Shown here: positions 56,509-64,000 of the stretch, piece by piece | Layout of the letters: the number at the start of each line of letters is the position of its first letter | Numbering within the stretch: the stretch's first letter is position 1 | Assembly: GCA_025331125.1 (NCBI GenBank) | Contig: JAOALB010000150.1 | Span: forward strand, 51,996-115,995 | Source: Mycogone perniciosa | Taxonomy: Eukaryota > Ascomycota > Sordariomycetes > Hypocreales > Hypocreaceae | Direction: 5' to 3' | DNA: 64,000 nucleotides | Made by a program: the position numbers and the translations under genes | The notes under the pieces: generated by a model | Databases searched by the model: none | Told to the model about the DNA's origin: nothing | The model's input: only the letters and a program-made list of their open reading frames with translations

Positions 56509-57300
56509 TCATTGTTTTTTGTCGCCGAGCAAGACCACCCATCCAAACCCTTGCATTAATTCCATTACTGAAAGGCTTAGAGTTCCATCGTAGACTCTGA
56601 CGATAATCTTGTTCAGTGAAGAAATGGCTTTGAGCTGCGCATCAATTTGCGACAATGCCTCTCGAATGAACTGCGAGTTGTCCTGGTCTGTCTTGATCAG
56701 GCCGCTAGAATTTTGGCTATGAATAAGAGTTTCCAGTGTCGTTAGGTTGGTGCACTTTTCTTGAAGAAGCTTCAAAATCTGCAAGCTATCTTCCCTGAGG
56801 TTAACTGTTCCTGGTCGACCTTCTCCACTCTCCGCGACCGGGAAGTTGATGCTAAGATGAGACAGCAAACCTGCATTCACAGACCTGATGCAGTTTAGAA
56901 AGGATTGTAGGAGGCAGACCTGCTGCTGCGTCGTATCCACGAGAGTAAAATGATTCCTATAGAGCACTGCGCTAGCCTCACTGTGCACCTGTCGGTTGGT
57001 GTACAGCAATGCAAGCCATCGAAGTGGCCTGTCGGGCGCAAAAGTCTCTACTCGAGAACCTGTGTCTTGAAAAAGGTAAAGTGGATGCGCCACAATGAGC
57101 ACTCTTTTGTAAATGTTGTTGCGAATCCCGCGAGGCAAGCTAAAAAAGCTGATCGTAGCCGAGCCCGCAGGCTGTGAGAACGCCCTTTCCGATCTCGAGC
57201 CCGGCACGAGAGGAAGGTGTTGGGGTGCTAGTGATTGGGAGGCGTGAGTGGCAGGCGATGTTGTATTCGAGGTCTGAAAACTCCTTTCTTCGGAATCCAT
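56509..57300 (-). CDS. 2EXR/F-box-like fungal protein
   Basis: 263 residues from ATG at 57300-57298, one exon. After a polar N-terminus (about 45 residues), FFSLPRGIRNNIYKRVLI matches the LPxEIRxxIY opening of the fungal 2EXR/F-box-like domain. RWLALLYTNRQVHSEASAVLYRNHF is the second conserved block. The C-terminal part is helical with no catalytic motif. The family is very common and expanded in filamentous ascomycetes; functions are mostly unknown, and a scaffold role in ubiquitination is a guess by analogy with F-box proteins. Intact. Confidence 0.75.
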   Translation of the reverse strand: MDSEERSFQTSNTTSPATHASQSLAPQHLPLVPGSRSERAFSQPAGSATISFFSLPRGIRNNIYKRVLIVAHPLYLFQDTGSRVETFAPDRPLRWLALLYTNRQVHSEASAVLYRNHFTLVDTTQQQVCLLQSFLNCIRSVNAGLLSHLSINFPVAESGEGRPGTVNLREDSLQILKLLQEKCTNLTTLETLIHSQNSSGLIKTDQDNSQFIREALSQIDAQLKAISSLNKIIVRVYDGTLSLSVMELMQGFGWVVLLGDKKQ

Positions 57301-58051
57301 GATAGTTCGATATTGCCGACGCAGAATATTCTGAGAAACGTGTTGTGGTGCGATGAAAGTTTGTCGGCTTCCTCCAGTTCCGTAAAAACCGGGGATGCAA
57401 GGCGATGCACAAGACGTAGCAACTGCAGAGTGCAGATTTGAAAGCTCTGCCTCGGCTGGATATAGTGAAAAGGTAGCTGGTTCGATAAGGCAGGCGATTG
57501 AGGCTGATCTGATGCTGCGCTGCTAGGCATCCACTTCCTTCAAAAAGTGTGTTGAAAAGGCGACTGGTACGAGTAGTGATCGGTCATAACCGGAAATGAT
57601 ATCTATGGACGTAGCCTGGCCATGAAGTTATGTTAGATACTCTTGAACAGGATGCGTCATATCCTTCCACGTACCGATCGCGATGAGTCTGCAAGCGTAG
57701 TTGATGGAACAGCTTCGACGATGGGCGATCAGCTCACGATATCTTCCCCTCTTTCCGCATCCTATATTTAGAGAGGAGAAATTAGTTGTGTCTGCAGACG
57801 TGCGCAGAGATGCGTGATTTTGATGTGCGATAGGAGCCACTGGAAGGGACAAGGCCCATCCAATCAAGATCGATGCTTGTGCAGGGATTCTTCTTGGCGG
57901 CCAGCAAAGTGGGATTACTGACGTCGAATTCTTGAATCAAAATCCCTTTGGTGTGTACCGCTCCCCCCAAACTAAATACCCAGGTATTGATGTCCGCCAG
58001 CTAAACTTCGTTCAACAATCCACCTGTGTACGTTGGAATTCCAGCATCACT
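57301..58051. other. Divergent intergenic region
   Basis: Lies between the 2EXR-like gene (-) and the NLR gene (+). No coding resemblance. Confidence 0.4.
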
Positions 58052-61000
58052 ATGACGCCTACTTCAACAACGCAGAATGAAAGCTTCCGGCACAGGTTGT
58101 ATGAGCGACTGAATCGATTTCGACGTAAATCCCGAGATCCTTCGGATGACGCCAGTATTCACTTGCCTCCAAGAACCCAAGCAGACCCAAATCTTATGAC
58201 CAAGTGAGTGTTATATCTTACTGGTCAGATATTGCTAATCAGATAAACAGTCCAGCTTCAATTTCCCAGTATGCAACATCCACTGCCAGCTCACTACCTT
58301 TCAATCAAGCGAGCGATATCTCTAAGGAGTCGATCACCACCAGAGATAATGAATCTCAAATCCAAACCGACCAGAGCGCTCTTTATACAAGCGATCCTGA
58401 ACAGGATTCTGCCGATCGGTCCACTCTTGGTGACAACATTGGCAGTATGGTTGTTTCTTCGGACCTTTGGAGCGCAGCATACCGTGAAGCAGTCGAAAGT
58501 CTTGGGAAAGACATAGACGTTGCTATTCTCAAGGGCAACAATGTCGCGCAGCTATTCAGAGAACTCGAGGAGATTGACAAGGAGGCAACTCAGGAGTCCG
58601 CCTTCTTGCGGGGTGTGAGATATTTACGCTCTATACAAGTACCACTCGAGACATTCAAGCTGGCATTAGACCTGGCGAGTCCACTGACCAGTCTTCAACC
58701 AACCGCAACAACGGGTTTTGGTGTGGTCAGAAGCGTGACAGCGGTGAGCTTGTTTCATTAAAATATTACGCCTTGCACGTCTGTGAGGATGAATACATCA
58801 GAAGCACTGACTTGTATCTATACACAGATTGCTATCAGCTTTGCAACTGCTGACCTGGAGCTTGCGAAACAAATCGGGGAAATGCTAGAGCAAATTTCCT
58901 ACATTGATGATTGTGACACGCTCGGCCAGAAAGCAAATAAGGAAGACATACACAAGGTAATCTACAGTGGATTTTTTTCGAAGCCTTTCTAACATTTTAC
59001 AGGCACTCGTAATGGTGTATCAGAAAGTTTTAGAGTTCTACAAAGTCGCATTTGAGATTCTTACCAAGAAAGGAGCAAAATTGGTGATGAAAATGATCTT
59101 GGAGAACGACCATTTGCCACACATTGTCCAAGACTTCTTGAGACACGCTGACACTCTCCGAAAACTTGTACAAAAAGCGACGTGGGAGATTGTTGAGGAT
59201 ATCAAAGCTATGCTCTACGATCGTGAAAGTAAGTTCTCATACACTCAAATCTGGTAGATACATGCTTATCCGGCCTCAGTTGCTAGGTGGCTAGGTAGCG
59301 ACAAGATGAGTCGGCAGAGTCAATACCATGCATATTTGCAGGAAATTCGAGCTGATCAGGCTTGCGAATTCTTGCTGACAGATGCTAACTTCATCAACTG
59401 GTATCGCGCCTCCGATTCCCAACAGTTGATGATTCTTGGCGATATGGGCTGTGGGAAAACTGTTGCGATGGCATTTCTTGTAGATGAACTGAGTCGAAGA
59501 AATGAGTACCAACTACCTCAGCCTAAGATATGCTATTACTATTGCCGAGACGACGAGACTGGCCGGGCTATCGATATATTCTCTGCCCTGATTCTATCGC
59601 TCCTTGAACAGTTCTCTGGTCTGAAAAAAACATTCTACGAATGGTATAAGCAGAGCCAGGCTTCTGGAAATTTTGAGCCAGCGACAAATATAAGGAAACT
59701 AGAAGAGTTCCTGCAAAAGATGCTGGAAACACTCGATCGTCCACTTTTCGTCGTTATTGATGGCCTGGATGAGTGCGATAGAGCCTCTCGGAACACTCTT
59801 CTCAGATTATGGAAAACTTTATCGCAAAAGACCCCCAGGCTCAAAATTGTACTATCTTCCCGCCCTCAAGAAGAGATCTTGGAACAGCTGGACGAAACGG
59901 CTAGGATTGACCTAAGTTCTGACGCTAAGCGAGATGGCATTATCGTTGAGCATACAGTCGAGAGGCAATTATTTTATTTGTCGGAGGATGTCAAATCACT
60001 CGTCATAGAGAGACTATCTCGTTTGGCGCAAGGAAGCGCCATATGGACGAAGATGATTATTGAACTCATCGAAGTCCGTGGAATCAGAGCGCTTGGTCCG
60101 ATGCGTCTCTTTTTGGAAGAAATACCGCTACCTTGGCAACTCTCAAAGCTCTACGTCACTTTACTTTCACGATGCACTTCAAATGACCCCGAAAATCAGG
60201 AACTTGGCAGTATAGCTTTGAAACTTCTTGCTATCGCCCGCAGACCTCTTAGCATACTAGAACTCGCCTGGGCCGCTGCGTTGGCTGCGGCTCAGCAGGA
60301 GGTTACCACCGTGACCGCTCTTGCTAAGCTGGTAGACCATCAAAGAGTAATGAGTCTTATTCACCCGTTCATTAGTCGCATCGATTTCAGTGACGTAAAG
60401 AAGCGTCAAGTTCGACTCATACACCAGTCGGTGAAGGAGTTCATCATAAAGGAATGGACTTCGAATCGGCCTTGTCTGCAAGGTTTGGCTATCTCAATAG
60501 CAACTGATCAAGAGGTTGTTGACCAACACATCGAGAGTCTGGAGGCATGGATTTTAGATATCTGTATCAGATATCTTCTATTAGATGATATTGGCAACGC
60601 TGATCTATTTTCTGAAGAGCAAGTGGCAATCGAAGAGCTGCCTCAAGAATTCGACCTCTTCAACAACGACAGAGAGTCAGTCGAGTACGATCCGTATTGC
60701 ACGTGGGAAGCCTGGGAAGAAAACATGATCCGCTATGATCCGACTGATCGTGGTTTCGGTGAGTTCTTCGTCTACGCATCATGCCATTGGCTCGAGCATT
60801 TCGGTGCCATCAAGGTCGAACCTCTTCCAGCCCTGGCAAGCATAGAGAGTCTGTGTCAAGCGGGCTCAACTCGGCTTCACAATTGGATTAAACAAAACTG
60901 TCGTCCGGACTGTGCAATCAAGCCCAGGTTTCAATTTGACAGTAGTTTGTATGATCCACTCAGCATCACTTCGCTCTACGGCTCAGAAGCCATGCTACGT

Positions 61001-61969
61001 CATATGCTTGAGAACTCGGACTTTGAAAAGGACAAGTTCCTTCCTCAACCAGCTACAGGGGCTGCTGATCAGATTCTCCGGTGGGGTGACCTGTCTAGGC
61101 TCAGAATACTCTTCTTGGAGGGTAAACTTAGTCATCAGCTTCATGATCTTGACTTTTTTCGACTCATCATGAGACAATGGTCTGATCCTGGTACACATTG
61201 CTGCAACTGGGATCTGGTATTTGACCTCGTCGATTATGTGTTGGATACATTAGTTCAGGAGCAATGGGGCAATGAACTCTTGTGCATGGCTGCCAGCGCG
61301 GGCTGTATGCCCATAATCCGGCGTTTGATGATTAGAGCTCAGCATAAGGCAGAGCTTAGGACCGAATTGCTGCGTGGGTTTCAACGCGAACAACAAATTC
61401 CATTCTTTGGCAAGTCAGTGCATCATCAATCGATTGGAGAGGCTGTTTTGGGAAACCATGTTGATGTGGTGGAATACTTGCTGGGGGAGAAGGGCATTGA
61501 AGCACACCTTCAACACCTCAACTCGCGCGGTGAAAACGTTCTGCATCTGGCATCAAGGCTCTGCAACCCAGCGATGTTCCGCCTATTAGTCCCCCGTTTC
61601 CAGGAAGGCATGCACCAGACAGACGATCAGGGAGACACGGCCCTCGTGCGGATTATTATGAGCTCTTCAGCTTCGCAGGACCGGTGTGAGTCGGCGAAGA
61701 TTCTGCTCTTGCAAGGCGGTGCCAATGGGAATAGCCATTTTTGGGACGAGCAGCGGGATCCTTTGCGGATGGCTGTGCGGCTTGGAGATTTAGATATGTG
61801 CAACCTCTTGATTCGTATTGGCAAAATGGATCCGCTCTCAGCCCTAACACATGATAACAATGGGCAAATCGTTTTGAAGGATAAAACTCCTGAGAACGAA
61901 GAGAATATGTTGGCAGTATTGCAATTGCAATGCACATATGCTAACATAGCATCGACATCGGCTGAATGA
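58052..61969 (+). CDS. NACHT NLR with N-terminal helical domain and probable ankyrin-type C-terminus
   Basis: Five inferred exons: 58052-58203, 58251-58743, 58828-58956, 59003-59228 and 59295-61969, giving 1224 residues with all junctions in frame; the last acceptor is the least certain. About 140 polar residues are followed by a helical domain (SSDLWSAAYREAVESLGKDI to DIKAMLYDRE), like the Goodbye or NACHT-N domains of fungal STAND proteins. The NACHT follows: Walker A GDMGCGKT, Walker B VVIDGLDECD, the SSRPQ sensor and IHQSVKEFI. The C-terminal third has degenerate ankyrin-like units (GENVLHLASRLCNPAMFRLL, then AVRLGDLDMCNLLIR). Such NLRs are thought to act in non-self recognition and cell death. 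No stop or frame break interrupts it. Confidence 0.82.
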
Positions 61970-62611
61970 TGGCCCTGTGGGTGGGAAGCCGAGCGAAGAA
62001 CGCCTGAATCGATCGACTTCGTGACACAATCTTGCGGGGGTATACCGAGCCGATGGACAGGTCGAGAAGGAAGTGTCGCTCATGGAGCATGTGGTTGCCG
62101 TCCAAGACAATTCTGGTGCAGAACTGATAGACGGACAGATAAAGAAGGTATTATGCCGTTGAAATTGCGAGTGCCTTTTGAGTACCTATTGTCGAGGGCG
62201 GCTTGATATCGACGGGTTGAGTAAGGCTGAAGTCTGTCAAATTGTTTCAACGCGGTGCGAGGGTCCAATACCCCTTGAAAGTATGTTTTGCTGCGCCATG
62301 AACCGGCGCAGAGCTGGGCGAGCTCGAAGTAATTAAGTAAAGAGTCTATAAAGGATCATAGCTCCAGTCTGTTGGATTTGTGCTCTTAGCAGTCGCAAAT
62401 GAGAATGGGATGATCGCGTTCGAAAGGCGCAGCATGAAGCCTTGAGTCTGGTCAGGAAACGCGGGCGGATCACGTGACACCTTATAGCCGCCCGCATCCG
62501 ATCGATCATCAGAGTAAACGTCCTGCTGATAGCCTAATACGGACAAGGTGTACGCGCTTTGCAAGTTTCAAGATGTTCTATGCCTGAAATCGATGATGTC
62601 CTCTCGCAGGA
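61970..62611. other. Gene-free interval
   Basis: 3' flank of the NLR gene. No recognisable coding sequence. Confidence 0.4.
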
Positions 62612-62674
62612 GGAATTTGCAGCGATAAGGTTAGTGCTATCGCATTCTCGCCAGACGGTCGATTTATACAGACA
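62612..62674 (+). pseudogene. WD40-repeat scrap
   Basis: The translation GICSDKVSAIAFSPDGRFIQ matches the start of a typical NLR-linked WD40 unit (KVSAIAFSPDGR). Nothing before or after continues it. Probably a fragment of a lost NACHT-WD40 gene. Confidence 0.6.
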
Positions 62675-63038
62675 AACCTTAAGACCCCCGTCCTAGTTGA
62701 CTAGGGCGGGGATGGTCGTTTTGAGACCCCCCTAGTACGAGTTTGTCATTTATTATATCATTCCTTAGCTCCTTTATCAACCTCATTCCGCAGTCTTCAG
62801 CAACAATAATCCGACTTTCTACAGCCACGCCCTTTCCTGTCCTTTCCCACAGCTAGGCATTCTCAGCGCGGCGCTACATCCGAATCAGATTTAAGTACAG
62901 GGTGCCCTGCTCCTTGAACCATTTTCTTCACCTCTACATGCCAGAATCACGAGAACGCCAACTTTCGACAACGCCAAACTCGCTGACGTGGATTCATCTT
63001 TAACAATCTAGAGGCACGCGCATTGGCCTGCCAGCATC
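62675..63038. other. Upstream region of the partial F-box-family gene
   Basis: A short inverted motif (CCCCGTCCTAG / CTAGGGCGGGG, 62685-62710) followed by a second GAGACCCCCCTAG suggests a transposon end. No coding sequence. Confidence 0.4.
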
Positions 63039-64000
63039 ATGACGAGTCGGACGCATATCTATTTGTATCCCCGATGCGGAGCTTGTGGCAACGCCTTCAG
63101 CCTGGGGGAGAGAATCGTTGCGGGTACTGATGTGCTCTCCCTAATCCGGTACGACTATGCATAGTTGCTAATAATCCAACGCAGTCCTTCGCAAGAGTGG
63201 CTTCATCCAAGTTATCGATGCGTATACTTTGCCCGATTACGGTATCAATATTGATGCTCCACTACATATCGACTGGTTCTTCTGTCGTAGGCCTTCCTGC
63301 TCTCAGTGTAGCGCTACAGCTACTGAAGGCGCAACGGTACACGTCGATTGTTTCAATCTGTTTAGGCGACACTGTAAGGCCGATAATGCATTATACCGAC
63401 TGTGGCTGGCAGCAGCCTGGAGAAGTCCCTGGCGCGGTGCGCCATCTCTTCGATTACCCCCTGAAATAAACATAAACAAAACGATGCAACTGGCGGCAAC
63501 AGTGTGTTCTCTACCCAGGCTGATGTCAATTCCGACCGAGATATTACATATGATATGGGAGTATACTCAGCCGAGCCCTATCAGTCGCTACCGTGCTGTT
63601 ATCGACCTGGCGGCTGATTCGGACTGCCAGGACCTCGACTGGCAGCCTTCACGTCCCCTCTCCAAGCTCGCCTCATGGGAGCGAGGCGGACGTGCTGTGG
63701 TCAAGGAGAATCTCGCCCCTGTCGTTAGGATTGCAGTTGATTGTTGGGGATTAAAACGCATCGAGAGGCTGACGGGCATTCCCAAATACCCCTGCAAACG
63801 ATCGGATATGGAGATATACATTACAGAGACGCAAGAGCGCCTACGAGATATTAGGGTACAATTTCAGGTACATAACGCTCGCTTTCCACATCCCCATTAT
63901 CCACAACCCTTATTAACTAAACGCAACAGTCAGGTCTGGCCCGTCTGGATGTACCAAAAGGGTCGGCCGGCCTTCAGCTCTGGGACACGCCCACGCCGCC
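63039..64000 (+). CDS. F-box-family protein, 3' end beyond the window
   Basis: Inferred exons: 63039-63123, 63185-63867 and 63930 onward, running off the window. The N-terminus has a zinc-binding look (CGACGNAFSLGE, then CRRPSCSQC with HVDCFNLFRRHC). Then come LYRLWLAAAWRSPWRGAPSL, the F-box-like LPRLMSIPTEILHMIWEY, LASWERGGRAV and IAVDCWGLKRIERL. Exon 3 starts SGLARLDVPKGSAGLQLWDTP. This order matches a large fungal family annotated as F-box proteins that I recall from several Hypocreales. The first intron is the least certain. No inactivating change is seen. Confidence 0.7.

Noticed and set aside
1..64000. CRISPR array or bacterial-type operon
   Set aside because: No regularly spaced identical direct repeats with unique spacers; spliced genes and pol III signals show a fungal nuclear genome.

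Overview
The window looks like a chromosome segment of a filamentous ascomycete. Genes carry short introns (about 45-275 nt) with GTRNGT donors and CTRAY-type branch points. There is an intron-bearing tRNA-Arg, a single dispersed 5S rRNA gene, HET and NACHT proteins, a WSC protein, a Tad-like LINE remnant and C-to-T decay that looks like repeat-induced point mutation (RIP). The protein families suggest Sordariomycetes, perhaps Hypocreales. I cannot name a species.

Left and centre (about 3-27.7 kb) form a gene-dense housekeeping block: a DUF4045/gelsolin-like actin regulator (-), an ARL2-type GTPase with a 17-nt microexon (-), a GNAT protein (-), tRNA-Arg(TCG) (+), a sideroflexin (+), a LAMMER dual-specificity kinase with a very long upstream region (+), an unrecognised 567-residue protein (+) and long-form tRNase Z (-). 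Exon structures were worked out by hand from splice signals, reading frame and family similarity. The first 2.1 kb hold two decayed genes of the fungal NLR world: a nucleoside-phosphorylase domain and ankyrin repeats.

Right half (about 28-64 kb) is an accessory region. It holds three relatives of one F-box-like family, all broken (a 13-bp tandem duplication, a CAG-to-TAG nonsense codon, and an N-terminal fragment). A secreted/membrane WSC protein lies between them. Next come an ankyrin scrap, the 3' end of a reducing polyketide synthase with a frameshift, a CYP52-like P450 with several stops and an intact second P450. Thus most of what may once have been a metabolite cluster is dead. A 30-bp perfect direct repeat lies on both sides (33.88 and 44.03 kb) of this 10-kb block.

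From 45.8 kb onward: a 5S rRNA gene with a truncated 5S copy beside it, then a roughly 470-bp repeat (copy A), a HET-domain gene divergent from a zinc-finger/PIF1-type helicase, a LINE remnant, and a second copy of the repeat (B and C). That second copy is split by about 1.66 kb containing an AT-rich palindromic array and a GC3-rich orphan gene. The end holds a 2EXR/F-box-like gene, a complete NACHT NLR with probable ankyrin-type C-terminus, a WD40 scrap, and the start of another F-box-family gene that runs off the window.

The best candidates for something undescribed are the repeat-bounded orphan gene at 53.4-55.5 kb and the 30-bp repeats around the decayed metabolic block. Both are inferences from sequence structure alone.
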